Positions 24,414-35,515 of a stretch of DNA of 64,000 bases are shown in pieces (the stretch's first letter is position 1; every line of letters begins with the position of its first letter). The DNA comes from Puccinellia tenuiflora (taxonomy: Eukaryota > Streptophyta > Magnoliopsida > Poales > Poaceae). Both the position numbers and the translations under genes were made by a program. The notes beneath the pieces were generated by a model that saw nothing but the letters and a program-made list of their open reading frames with translations, had not been told where the DNA came from and ran no database searches. The stretch covers positions 1 to 64,000 of the forward strand of contig QRDG01000821.1 in NCBI GenBank assembly GCA_012064385.1, read 5' to 3'.

Positions 24414-25606
24414 GTAGCCGCCGAGTCTTCAGGTGATTCGCAGAATCGGGTGGAGACTCTAGTTCGAGTACCCGGCCATTACGTAATTCTTTAACTGAGA
24501 AGCCATTACTCGAGTCCAGAAATAACATCAGAACAAGGAGATTCGCGGAGATATCACTTTAGCGAGCCTGGATAATTGGACAATTCGAGTCCAGCTAACT
24601 GTACTTGGGCAAAAACAACGCTAAGCTGCTTCGAGTTCGGGTTCCCGGACCTGAGCCCGGAAAAGCAAACGAGGCCGGACTCAAGCTACTTAAGGTCTTA
24701 CAGAGTCTCGACTCTTGCATGGAAAACACTGGACCAGGTCTGCCTATAGGTAAGCAGAACTGAAACCCGAGTCCGGAAGAAACATCGGAGCAGGTGGATT
24801 CGTGGGGATGACACTTAGCGAGCCTGGAACACACGACGGATCGGGCCCAGTTAACTGCGCTCGGGCAAAACAACACTAAGTTACTTCAAGTTCGGGTCCC
24901 CGGACCCGAACCCGGAAAAGGCAAGCGTAGCCGGATTTATGCCGCTTGAGGTCTTTCAAAATCTCAACTCTTGCAATGTGATGGGTACCCAACGCGTCCG
25001 TCAGGGTTTTCTTCGCACCGTAGGCGCGGATATTCACTAGGTACTTTACAGTCTGAGGCGAGTCCCAGGCCAACGGAACGGATCCGTTGGTCTTACCTTC
25101 ACATCGTGGACGTGGCATCCAGAGATCTGCTACCGCGGAGGCAATCTGGGAAGATAATAATTTGCCCAGGATGCTATCGACTGGGGCTTAGTCGAATGAC
25201 CGCGAGTACAGTTCGCGAGAAAGGAGCCGGAAGCCTTATGACGTCATAGACGACGTCGCCTCTAGGCACTTGATTTGACGTAACCCTGCGATAGTTGCCA
25301 GAGCAAGACCACATTGCACGCCGGTTCAGTGGCGCATTGACCGCCTGTGGCACAAAATACGGAGCGACATCCTCGATTCCCGCGCCCGGCGGTGTAGTGG
25401 CGGGCGCCTGTTCACTTCCTGACCGACACGTGGACGGCTCGATGCAGGGCTAGAGACGCAACCGCACGTCCGACGGCCACGATTGCCGACTGTGGGCTTG
25501 ATAAGGGGCAAAATCTCCAGCGGAGTTCACTCCTGCTGCCATTCTCCTTCTTCCTGTTCATCTTCCTCGCATTCTCCGATCTGCTTTTCTCCCCTACTCC
25601 TTCACC
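24414..25606 (+). repeat. Upstream region of the antisense gene with a 257-bp tandem duplication
   Basis: A unit starting CGAGTCCAGAAATAACATC at 24511 recurs at 24768 (CGAGTCCGGAAGAAACATC), with matching landmarks such as TAGCGAGCCTGGA and TTCGAGTTCGGGT. The two copies are clearly diverged, so the duplication is old. This is the likely promoter region of the plus-strand gene. No ORF here has a domain. Confidence 0.6.
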
Positions 25607-28252
25607 ATGGGCAAGAAGAGCAAGAACTCCTCCGGCAACGTCACCGCGCCACTGAAGAGACTGAAGGGAGACTGGGAGGCGTCCACCGTCAGCGACCGCC
25701 ATCTCCTCGGTCTGAGAGCCGATGGCCACTTGCCGCCGGCGGCGAGCGGCAGAGTGCGATGCGCCGGGAACGAGGTAACTCCTTCTCCTCGCGCCGGCGA
25801 GCGCATCGTCTTGATGGACTTCATGACACGGGGCCTATCTTTCCCCCTCCATGATTTTGTCTGAGGCCTCCTGTACGCTTATGGCGTGCAACTGCACGAC
25901 CTTAATCCAAACGGCGTTCTCACATTGCCTGCTTCATTGTGCTTTGCGAGTGCTTTCTATGCGTGCATCCCCATTGGGGATTGTGGCGCCGTATCTTCTT
26001 CGTGAAGAAGCACACGGTTGCCCGACGTAGCTTGGCGACTGGAGGCTTCGGCATTCAGACTCGCAACGATGTCCCCTACTTCGACATCAAGCTGAGCGAG
26101 TCCGTGCAAGGATGGAAGAAGCGCTGGTTTTACTTTGCTATCGAAGGGGAAACACAAGTACCCAACTTCTCCCTCGAGGATCAAGTGAAGTCTAAGAGGA
26201 CCTGGAGGCATGACCTGAGTCCCACGGAAGAAGCAGAGGCCAACGACCTCTTATCCCGAGTTGCCTCTCTTCATTCCGCACCTGGCAAGGAGTTGACTGG
26301 GATGCAGCTTATCTACACTTTTCTGAAGCGACGCATCCAACCACTTCAGGCGAGGGTCCATGGTATGTGGGAGTACTCCGGGCTTCAGGACCCGACAAGA
26401 ACGTCACCCGAAGAGATTTCGGGTGAAGAGTTGGAGACGCGAGTGCGCCAAATTACTCACCTCAAGAGAGATGACTCCTTCGTTGAGTCCACTGCCGCGA
26501 CTCCTTTCAGTAGCGAAAATCCCCTTCCCGAGGTAACCGAAGTTCCAAATCTGCTTGGTGCTTTTTTCGACTTCATAGACCCTTTGACAAGTATCCTTTT
26601 CCTTGCAGGGACATGTTACTTTGACATCGTATCCGACAATCCCTTCAGGTAAAGCTCCGGTGGATACGGACGAGCCTTCGGGTTCTGTGTCTGAGGCTCT
26701 TGTCGAGGAGTCTTCCGACGATGACGACGAAAATAGCTCTTCCCCTCGAGTTAGCGAAGGGGTCGGCCGAAAACGAAAACTCGAGTTTGCTGGCGAGAGC
26801 ACGAATTCGGGGAAGGACGATCCTTCCAACGCACCCGGTGCTCCTGCGGTTACCTCGGGTCCTTCTCCTGCTCCAAATTCGTCCGTTTTGGAGGACATGG
26901 AAGTGATAGACGCGGTTCCTCTAGCATATAAACCTCCTCCACCAGCGAAGAAACCTCGGGTGTCGACACGGTGGAACATTAATGCCAAGGTGCCCGTGAT
27001 CAATGTCGAGTGCGACAGGTGAGGAACTTTTGTCCTTAACCCTTATACTTTTTGCCTTTGTTGCGTCTTGCTTAGTCACCTACTGTCTCTGTCAGGGACG
27101 ATCCTGCTAGCGGCTCGCCTCTTACTGCTAGCGACTCGGCTCCTCCTGCTAGTGGCTCGGCTCCTCCTATTGGCGGCTCGACTCCTCCTGCTAGCGGTTC
27201 GGTTCCTCCTGCTGATGGTTCTTTGGGTCTGTTCCCGAAGCGCGAAGGACACGTGAGTTTCTGTCGAATCTGTTGGGTTTACCCTTAGCAGCCCCTGAGG
27301 CCAGGCGCAATTGTGTGCAATTGGGCGTGGGATCTTGCTTTGTCTTCTATCTTTTTATCGACCTTTTCCTTCATAGCCCTATGTTCACAAGATGCTGGAC
27401 CTGGCCTCGGAATATGTGCATGTGGAGATAGAGAGGAACGATTTGCGGGAGAAACTTGCAGGCTCGCAAGGTATCCTTTCTCCTTCATTGTTGTATATAT
27501 CTTTGTCGTCCATTTTTACTGTTCTGATTCCTTCTGAACCTTGCGGTTACTGAGAATCAGAACCTTGCTCGCCGTGCTACCGATCTGGAAAATTGGGTCG
27601 TCACGCTTGAAAAGGAACTAGAGAGCTTGAAGAATCAGCGGGAAGAAGAGTCCCGAGAAACCTTCAAGCATGATGAGGATTTGGCTGGCCAGGCGACTCT
27701 GCTGGCGACTTCCTTGTCGAGTAAGTTGTTTTGTTAAAGCTTACATTGCTTTAACCCATGCAGCTGGCTAACTTGCTTTTCTGTGCAGGTGCTCTTGGCG
27801 TGAAGTTTGATATTGCAGGTCGCAAGCGCGTGGACTGTCTGTCGGATGCCATATCGCTGGCGTGGGATTATGGCAATCGCGCTCGCGATCTGGTGGTAAA
27901 AGCAACGGGTGTGTTCTGCTCAATCCGAAAAAGTATGTATCCTGAGGAAGAAAATGCACCCGAAACTTTCAAAGACCTCGTTGAGTCGTTCGGCGCAGAG
28001 GGCGACCCGCTCGGTGAGTTCAGCCGTGAACAGACCATCTGCGGTGCAGAGACTGTGCTATCACTCGCGATGGGGCATGGAGTTCAAGGTGACCTCAACA
28101 AGGTTACCTCGGAGTTTCCAAAGGGACCCGACGGTGTGGAGGTAGACCTTCGACCCCTCCAACCCCGTGCGTGTAAGCTTGCGGAGCAGCTGTCGCAGAT
28201 GCTGGAGCAGCAGCCTTGTACCCTCGACACGCCTGCTGCTCCTTCTTCTTAG
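25607..28252 (+). pseudogene. Antisense gene of the Tat element (putative gypsy-type transposon domain), six-exon model
   Basis: It starts MGKKSKNSSG at 25607. Family knowledge links such N-termini and the HDFV…WFYFAIEG region to the Pfam 'putative gypsy type transposon' (Transposase_28) domain; its function is unknown. Junctions fitting GT-AG introns give exons 25607-26532, 26609-27018, 27096-27252, 27377-27470, 27555-27720 and 27789-28252. Exon 2 is acidic with a basic RKRK-like patch, exon 3 is a Gly/Ser/Pro repeat, and exons 4-5 form a coiled coil. The C-terminus ends TAG at 28252. A TGA at 25862 where the frame should continue, and a frameshift near 25920, break this copy. Splicing is inferred, not shown. 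Confidence 0.65.
27106..27220 (+). repeat. In-frame 21-bp coding minisatellite
   Basis: Five to six copies of a 21-base unit of the type GCTAGCGGCTCGGCTCCTCCT encode a seven-residue Ala-Ser-Gly-Ser-Ala-Pro-Pro repeat in exon 3 of the antisense gene. The period is a multiple of three, so copy changes keep the frame. Confidence 0.8.
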
Positions 28253-28301
28253 TTGTTTGGTCTTGTAATGTTCCTGTTATGCTTTGGACTTGTAAACTGT
28301 G

Positions 28302-29139
28302 TTAAACTTGGGAATCGATTCTGCTTTTGCCTGTATGTGAGTGTGTGTTGTCTCTTGGCGGGTTGTCGCGTGTGAGTGTATTGTTGTGTCCCTTAGGAGC
28401 AGCAACTAACCCGGGCTTTACCAGGCCAGATGGGAGATTCAACATTTTTGCTTGGCTTTGCTCTGTTTGTTCGCCAGGCTGGTGGTTCCAACTCTTCGTC
28501 TGTTTTGCTAGGTTGTGATAAGCAACCGCGCGTCCCCTCCAGTTCTGTACTGCTTCGGCCCCGTGTATCAGGAAGAAGGGGGTGAACCCTGTTGAATAGT
28601 TTGGCATTGTGCGTAGGCCCCATAGTACCGACGGTAGCTCTTCAACCCATGCACCAGCAGCTCTCTCCAAGGGCACGAGAAGCCGCTTCTTGAGAGCGCT
28701 ACTGACGAGCATGTTGGCACGCTCGACTTGTCCGTTGGTTTGCGGGTGCGCAACGGAGGCAAAATTGAGATTTATCCCCAGCTCCTTGCAGTATGTCTGG
28801 ACTTTGTCGGCGATGAAGTTGGACCCATTATCCGTGATGATGTTGTGGGGCACTCCGAAGCGGAATACGATGGACTTGACAAAATTTAGTGCTGCTGTTG
28901 CACCCGCATTGGTGACCGGTTTGGCCTCGATCCATTTGGAGAATTTGTCTACTGCCACCAGAAGGAAGGTGTGTCCCCCTGGGAGAAGATTTTCTCAGCG
29001 GGCCTACCATGTCGAATCCCCATTGTGCGAAGGGCCATGCAATTGGTATCATGTTTAGCTCCGTCACGGGGGCGTGCGGTTTGGTTGCAAACCGTTGACA
29101 CCCAGCGCATCGGCGGACTATCTCTTTGGCGTCCTGCAT
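28302..29139 (-). pseudogene. Integrase of the Tat-type element, frameshifted and truncated
   Basis: Two overlapping frames. 28828-29139 carries the zinc-binding CAGCQRF and the FDMVGPL start of the core. 28302-28958 carries the rest of the core (VDKFSKWIEA, ITDNGSNF, HPQTNGQVERAN). The protein breaks off after FLIHGAEAV, where family members continue, and runs into unrelated residues. The C-terminal domain is missing. Its 3' end faces the 3' end of the antisense gene about 50 bp away. Confidence 0.8.
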
Positions 29140-29265
29140 GATGGATAACCAATAGAATCCGGCTCGTCGTGTTTTGGCTGCGAGTGCCCGACTACTCGCG
29201 TGATGTCCACATATGCCTTCATGGATATCGAGTAGGATTTTCCTCCCATCTTCTAGTTCGACGCA

Positions 29266-29964
29266 TCACAGTAGTATCCCTGACGCGCTTTTCTTGTATA
29301 GCTCTCCTTTGACCGTGACGAATGCTTTGCTGCGCCGAGTGACTCGGCATGCTTTGACTGGGTCTTCTGGTAACTCCTGGCGTAGCAGGTACGCTATGTA
29401 TGGCTGAGTCCAGGAGGGTTCTATGAGGAAGACCTCATAAGAATTGGCTCCTGTTTCCTCATTCTTTTCTTCGGCTGGTTGCTCGGAGCCGACGGCCGGG
29501 GCTGCTGCTGCCGGAGCGTCGGGGTCCTTGTACTCTATTGAGCGCTTGCTTATCTGCTCAAGGAAAACTCCAGCGGGTACGGGTGCGCAGGTGGAGCCGA
29601 TGTTGGCTAGCCTGTCAGCCTCCTCATTGCTTCCTCGTGCGATGTAACATAGTTCACACCCGTCGAAGCTTCCCTCTAGGACATTGTAGAAATCCCTGTA
29701 GGCTGCCATGTTGGCAGATACTGCATCGCAGGCCTTCATCGTCTGTTGGTCTACAAGATTCGAGTCCCCATAGATCATGAGCCTCGTTGCCCCGCGGGCC
29801 TTTGCCATCCGCATGTCGTGCAATAGGCCTTCGTATTCTGCCTCGTTGTTGGATGCCTTCTTGCAATTCATCTGTAGTACATATTTTAGCTTGTCTCCTT
29901 TGGGTGAAATCAAGATAACACCCGCTCCGGCTCCTTCGTGCCTCTTCGACCCGTCGAAATACAT
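29266..29964 (-). pseudogene. RNase H region of the Tat-type element
   Basis: The frame contains MYFDGSKRHEGAGAG and ASNNEAEYEGLL, typical of the RNase H domain in this lineage, then a Pro/Ala-rich linker and the start of the integrase zinc region. A stop and frame change separate it from RT (30205) and from integrase, so the original single polyprotein is now in pieces. Confidence 0.8.
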
Positions 29965-30204
29965 GATCTAGGAATTGGACAGGTCTGGGGGACCTGGAGT
30001 CTGAATCTCTGTCCATTCTGCGAGGAAATCTGCCAAGGCCTGGGACTTGAGCGCGTCTCTGGGTCGGTATGTGATGTCTCTGGGTGACAATTCGATTCCC
30101 CACTTTGCTACTCGACCTGTTGCCTCCGGGTTGTTGAGTATATCCAACAAGGGTGCATCTGTCAGCACCGTGACGGGGTGCTCAGAGAAGTAGTGCGTTA
30201 GCTT

Positions 30205-31401
30205 TCACACCGTCATGAATACTCCATATGCAAGCTTCTGGTAGTGCGGGTACCACTGTTTTGACGCTGAGAGTACCTCGCTAACGTAATAGATTGGGCG
30301 CTGGACACCATGTATCTTTCCTTCTTCTGCTCGCTCGACTACGAGCATCGTGCTGACTACTTGTTTGGTTGCAGCCAGGTATAGGTATAGAGGTTCCCGT
30401 TCCTGGGGTGCCACCAGAACCGGTTTCGTTGACAATGTCTGCTTGAGTTCAGCGAATGCTCTGCGAGCTTCTTCTGTCCACTCGAAGTTGTCTGCTTTTT
30501 TCAGCAGCTGATAGAACGGGAGCGCTTTTTCTCCTAGTCTGCTGATGAATCTGCTTAGGGCTGCGACTCGCCCCGCTAGGCGCTGGACCCCCTTGAGGTT
30601 GGTTGGTTCCTCCATTGATAGGATTGCTTGTATTTTCTCAGGATTCGCCTCGATGCCCCTGGCGGATACGAGGAACCCAAGCAGTTGCCCGGCGGGTACC
30701 CCGAACACGCACTTCGTTGGGTTGAGCTTGATGTGGTACTTGTTGAGCGTTGCGAAGGTTTCGGCTATGTCGTCTAGGAGCGTGGCTTCGTCCTTTGTCT
30801 TCATGACAATGTCGTCCACATATACTTGGACGTTTTTGCCGATCTGGTCCTTAAGGCAGGCTTGCATGCACCTCTGGTAAGTTGCACCCGCATTTTTGAG
30901 ACCGAAGGGCATCGTGGTATAGCAGTATACACCATAGGGTGTGATGAATGCTGTTTTTTCTTCGTCTTCTTCCTTCATGCGAATTTGATTATAGCCTGAG
31001 TAGGCATCCAGGAAGGACAGACGAGCACATCCCGCGGTCGAGTCAATGATTTGATCGATGTGTGGGAGGGGAAAGTGGTCCTTGGGGCAATGCTTGTTGA
31101 GAGCCGTGAAATCTACGCACATGCGCAGCACCTTCGAGTTCTTCTTCGGGACAAGGATGGGGTTTGCTACCCAGGTGGCTTGTTTTATTTCCCGGATAAA
31201 CTTGGCTGCGAGGAGCCGGTTGATTTCTTCGCCAATGGCCCTGCGCTTCGGTTCCGCAAAACGCCGGAGGGACTGCTTGATTGGTCTGGCCTCAGGGCGT
31301 ATTTCCAGTGCGTGCTCGGTGAGTTCTCTGGGAATGCCTGGCATGTCCGCAGGATACCAAGCGAATATTTCCCAATGCTCACGGAGGAACTCGACGAGCA
31401 A
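30205..31401 (-). pseudogene. Reverse transcriptase of the Tat-type element
   Basis: A frame of 398 codons holds the RT palm and fingers: FAWYPADMPG, then FLDAYSGYNQI and YVDDIVMKT with the catalytic Asp pair, then the thumb and the RT-RNase H connection. The catalytic motif is intact, but the frame is closed on both sides by mutations and so is only part of the former pol. Confidence 0.85.
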
Positions 31402-31764
31402 GCTTTCCTATGCGGAGGGCAGATTGACTGATACGATTGCTATTTTGGTTGGATCCGTTGGGTGCACCTGATGGGTTCTTGTGTCGCTGCTCTTGTTGAA
31501 CTCTCTGTCGGGTGCTGTTGACTGGGTTACAGGTGCAAGGTTGTAATCGGTCGAAGAGCTCAACTGTGAGAGTTCTTCGTGCATCCCAAATGACTCGGAG
31601 ATCTTATTGAAGTCCGTGTCGCAGCTATCCGATGTCCGGTAGTCTCCTCAAACAGTAATTGTGCCGTTTGGTCCTGGCATTTTGAGTAGCAGGTATGCGT
31701 AATGTGGCACGGCCATGAACCTTGCGAATGTCGGACAGCCCAAGATGGCATGGTACTGTGAGGG

Positions 31765-32334
31765 CTAGTCGACGACCTCGAACTCTATTTTCTCTTTGCG
31801 GAAGTTTGCAGGATCTCCGAAAACCACATCCAGATGGATTTTTCCCAAGAGATATACAGCTTTCCCGGGTACTATTCCATGGAACGAAGTGTCAGAGTCT
31901 ACAAGGCTAGCTGTGAGCGAGATCTTCATGCGGCGCAGTGTGCTGGCGTAGATGATGTTGATGCCGCTTCCGCCGTACATGAAGACCTTACTCATGACGT
32001 ACCCACCGATTTGGGCCCCGAGTACTAGGGCGGCGTGGCCAGGTCGTGGCACCTGGGGTGGATGGTCCTCTCTTGAGAACGTGATACTGCACTCGGACCA
32101 ATTGAGGTAGTCAGGAGTGGCTGAAGGTGCTGAGACCGCTAGGTTGACCTGCCGGGTTATCAACTTTTGGGTCCTGTTCGAGGGACGTCCCTTTTGTATC
32201 ATTCCTACATGACCAACCGGGGCGGGGAAAGTTTCTGCCGCAGCTGGGGGTGGTAGTAATTGCTGAGGTGGTGGCACCCGCTGGATCACGGATGCTAGTT
32301 GTGGCGGGGGGGAGTGGTAGCGCCTCGGGTGCAC
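31765..32334 (-). pseudogene. Aspartic protease region of the Tat-type element, active-site Asp lost
   Basis: It contains the ALVLGAQIGGYVMSKVFMYGGSGINI stretch (positions about 31930-32030), where the family normally has an Asp in front of the Gly-Gly-Ser-Gly. Here a Tyr precedes GGSG, so the protease is probably dead. It is followed by the LGKIHLDVVFGD segment typical of the domain end. Confidence 0.7.
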
Positions 32335-33837
32335 CTTGCGCCATCATTCCCGGAATTGCGGAATACCCTTTATTCTGCGCGGCTTGATGGATCCGCCTGT
32401 ATGCCGCCAATAATTTCTCAAATTTGCGGCAATCTTTCAATTGGTGACCCGAACTGATGTTGCCATGTTCGTCTTTGTACGGGCAGAAAGGGCATGGACC
32501 TGTGAGCATTTGCTCTCCGTCCTGCTCAGGCTGCCGCTGCCGCCATTCTCTCCTGCAGCGATTCCCTTCTCGATCATTGTGAAAACCTGTCGCTACCATT
32601 TCGGCTAGCTCATTTGGGTTAAAGTTGGGGAACTTCCTCTTTTTCCTGGGGTCGAAGCCGTGGTTTCACCCCGAGTCTTGCTGATAGTCGCGATCATCGT
32701 GTCCCCTGGGCCGGTCGTTGCGCATGTAATCCTTACCGTTTGCCCAGTCGTTAGCGACATCCATCAGCTGGGCTACCGTCTTCGGCTTCCGTCGCCCTAG
32801 TTCTTCCTTGAGCTCGCGCCTTCGCAATCCTCGTGCAAAAGCATCCACCGCATTTTCCTTTGATATTTCCTCCACGGTGTTCTTCATTATTGTCCAGCGC
32901 TGTATGTAGGAGCGCAGTGACTCACTTGATCCTTGGACGCAAGTTCTGAGCTCTTCTGCCGTGGTCGGGCGCTTATACGTGCCTTGGAAATTTTGGGTGA
33001 ACGTGGTGACTAAGTCATTCCAGGACCCGATGGTATCCGCGGGTAGACTCTTAAGCCATGCACGTGCTGAACCCGTAAGCTGCAGTTGCAGATACTGCAT
33101 CGCTGTGTTCCGCGTACCGCCCTGGCACTGTACTGCTGTGAGGTAATATTCTATCCAAGTTTTCGGCTCCTGCAGTCCGTCGTACTTTGGAGTTTCCGAC
33201 GTCAACTTGAATCCTGTTGGCATGCGGGACTCCCGTATCCGACGGATGAAACACTTGGCTCCACATGGCTCGTCTTCCTCTTCCTCCGGGTCTGGTGCCC
33301 TCCGGTTCTCCTCGTGCCCTGTGTGGTTCCGTTCGACTACCACACGCGGGACCATGCTCCGGTCCTCACCACGTGCTCGGCGGTTCCGATCCACTGTTTC
33401 CTGCACGCCTGTCACGTGCTGTCATTGTTGGATGCTTTTTTCGAGGCTCGACGTGATGTCGGGGTGAGGCTTCTCGATGGCGTTCGCGTCTGGGCGGCGG
33501 GTGCGCTGGTTCTACTGTTGTGGCTGGTGACCCCAGCAGCTTGCAACGCGGTTCCGAGCATACCGACTCCTCGTATCATCTGCCTGTGCAGTTCTGCCCG
33601 CGGATCGTCATCTTGAGGCTGCTTGGTGAGCAAATATGTTGCTAATGCCATGGCAGCATCTTGTAGCGTTTTGGGTAGCACGCAGCCGTTTGCATCTACC
33701 GTGTTGAAGGAGGACTCGAGGCTTCGAGTCGCTTCCCGCCTGGATCCCTCGGGCATTTCGTCGAGTCTTGAGCGATGCCGAGTGTGTCCCCGCTCCCTGG
33801 GGGTGTGCACCGAAGCGGAGGAGCGAAGGGACGACAA
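32111..33837 (-). pseudogene. gag of the Tat-type element, in three broken frames
   Basis: 32666-33415 carries the retrotransposon gag core (TWIEYYLTAVQCQGG, LTGSARAWLKSLP, FQGTYKRPTT) of a capsid-like protein. 33412-33837 is the basic/Ser-rich N-terminal part. 32111-32599 holds a Cys/His region CPFCPYKDEHG…HQLKDC, in place of the classical CCHC knuckle. The frames are joined by stops and shifts. The protein would assemble RNA-containing particles. Confidence 0.75.
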
Positions 33838-34247
33838 TGCTGCTCTCCGCTCACTTGATTCTTATGCGCGGAGTTGTCGGTCGTCAAGCTCTGCTCTTCG
33901 TCTCTTCAAGCATTTGGCCTGGTCGTGGAGGAGGTGATGGTAAACCATCAGCTCTTCCCTCGTTGCGTCGGATCCGAGCGGGGTTTGTATCTTGCACAGC
34001 CGCCTTCATCCTGGCCATTGCAGCCTCGCTGATTGTGATGGTTTCACGGGGATCTTGTGATCCTTGCGAGTCACCGGTCCTCTCACTAATCATGTGGACC
34101 TGGATAGGGCGGGTTGTGGCGGGTTGCATCGAACCGAGGAAGCGGTTTTGCTCTGGGCGTGTTTGTCAGCGTCAGGTCCGACGGGACTAATGATGTCCTC
34201 AGGGTAGACGGCATCGTCGAGATAAAACGACGAGCATTTAGACCCAG

Positions 34248-34440
34248 CTGTTTCCAGGGGGTCGTTGATGAGATCGCTTGACTAGTGCTCCGGGAGAGGA
34301 GTTGGCGATGAAGATCCGGACTCAACTATTTCCAGGGAGTCGTTGATGAGGTCGCTTGACAAGTGCTCCAGGAGAGGAGTTGGCGATGAAGATCCGAACT
34401 CAACTGTTTCCAGGGAGTCGTTGATGGAGCCGCCCGAAGG
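34248..34440 (-). repeat. In-frame 78-bp coding minisatellite in the gag leader ORF
   Basis: Units begin at 34248, 34326 and 34404 (CTGTTTCCAGGG and variants), a 78-bp period or 26 codons. On the minus strand they encode a Ser/Asp/Glu-rich repeat around INDSLE…SSSPTPL within the 34282-34869 frame, upstream of gag proper. Confidence 0.8.
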
Positions 34441-34716
34441 GTGTTCCGGAGGCGAGTTTGGCGATGGAGATGGGTCCGTCGTTGCTGCTCGAACAGCGTC
34501 AGGTAAACGGAGGATACCGTGCCAATCTGCTAGGAGTCGCACGATTCCAAACGTCAGGGGGACGCTACTCCGCAGGGAATCGAAGATCGCCCGTGCTTCC
34601 TGCACGTGCGGGGTGAAGCAGAGAGAGCCGAAGTAGATCGGGTCCTCCGGCCCTGCGGGAGCTTGAATTGTCGGTGAAGGAGCCACAGATGCCTGAGTTC
34701 CCACATCGAGGTTTCC

Positions 34717-34732
34717 CACAGACGGCGCCAAC
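34717..34732 (-). other. Primer-binding site of the Tat-type element
   Basis: On the minus strand the LTR end is followed by GTTGGCGCCGTCTGTG. A TGGCGCC-type site pairs with a tRNA 3' end GGCGCCA. Its position next to 34733 confirms that the 5' LTR is the right-hand one. Confidence 0.75.
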
Positions 34733-35176
34733 TGTCGAGGGATTAACTCGGCAGTGCGCCTCTTTGAGGGACTTGGGTTTATTGAGAACTTCATGACGTG
34801 GGTGGCACCGGCGGCTAACAAGGAACACAGGAAATCGCCGGAGTTCGGATCCCCGATGAAGTAAAACAATCTGTATTCTCTTGCTGGATTCTTTGCGTGT
34901 TACAAGATCGCCGTAGGGGCTATGGTGGCGATCCGATCTGGGGATCTCTCTACCCGGCGGCTCCTCCCAGCCTTTATAGTAGGCCGCGTCTCGGGTATCC
35001 GTATCCGGGTAGGTTTACAAGGTCTAGAGCGTAACCCTAACCCTAATCTGGCCCAACAAAGGACCCTGCGCTGCCCTTTACATGGGCCTTCCTCCAGACG
35101 TGCTTGCTGAAGAGTCCTTTCGAGTAATGGCTACCAGGTACCCGACAGGTGGGACCTGATGATCATAACCATGTCA
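34733..35176 (-). repeat. 5' LTR (element sense) of the Tat-type element
   Basis: A 444-bp LTR, TGTCGAGGGATT…CCATGTCA, near-identical to 23964-24413. The short CCCTAACCCTAA at about 35033-35044 is present in both LTRs and is element sequence, not a telomere. Confidence 0.88.
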
Positions 35177-35515
35177 GTCACGTTCTTTAATGAGTTTAGC
35201 AATTATTTCATTATGAGACTCCTCAATTGATTCGAGTTTCTCCTCAAGAGAAGCCCGAGTCTCTTGCTCTTCCTCAAGAGTCACCTCTAAAGATGCTTTT
35301 TCATTCGCATCCTCTCTTTCAATCCTTCCTTTTTCTACAAGGCTTGCTTCCAAAGCCTTAATATTAAGCCCACGCTCCATAAGAGTGCTCATGATTTCAT
35401 GGAGGTTCTCACAAGCAATTTTATTCTTTGAAAGAGCCTTAACAACCATTAGACTAGTAAATAGCCATATTCGAATAAATACACCATACCTCTTAGATAT
35501 CATAGATATCACCAT
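35177..35515 (-). pseudogene. CCHC gag-like retroelement protein, N-terminal coiled-coil part
   Basis: The minus-strand frame encodes a Glu/Lys-rich heptad region (IKALEASLVEKGRIE, then LEEEQETRASLEEKLES) that runs straight into the Tat LTR. It resumes logically at 23963, where coiled-coil residues continue toward the zinc knuckles. The duplicated GACTAGTAAATAGCC at 35452 and 35536 marks the 5' limit. Confidence 0.65.

Larger units (their letters stand above)
23964..35176 (-). mobile_element. Tat-type Ty3/gypsy retrotransposon with an antisense gene
   Basis: Short LTRs (23964-24413, 34733-35176) flank a 10.3-kb interior. On the minus strand come gag, protease, RT, RNase H and integrase fragments; on the plus strand a separate gene lies between integrase and the 3' LTR. 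Extra ORFs between pol and the 3' LTR, often antisense, are known in plant Tat-lineage elements such as Grande. Flanks GTCAT (23959-23963) and GTCAC (35177-35181) look like a 5-bp duplication with one mismatch. Pol is broken by several stops and shifts and integrase is truncated, so this copy is defective. It sits inside the CCHC gag-like ORF. Confidence 0.88.

Noticed and set aside
24595..25118. Minus-strand ORFs in the duplicated upstream block
   Set aside because: They arise twice from the 257-bp duplication, have no domain, and run against the likely transcript.
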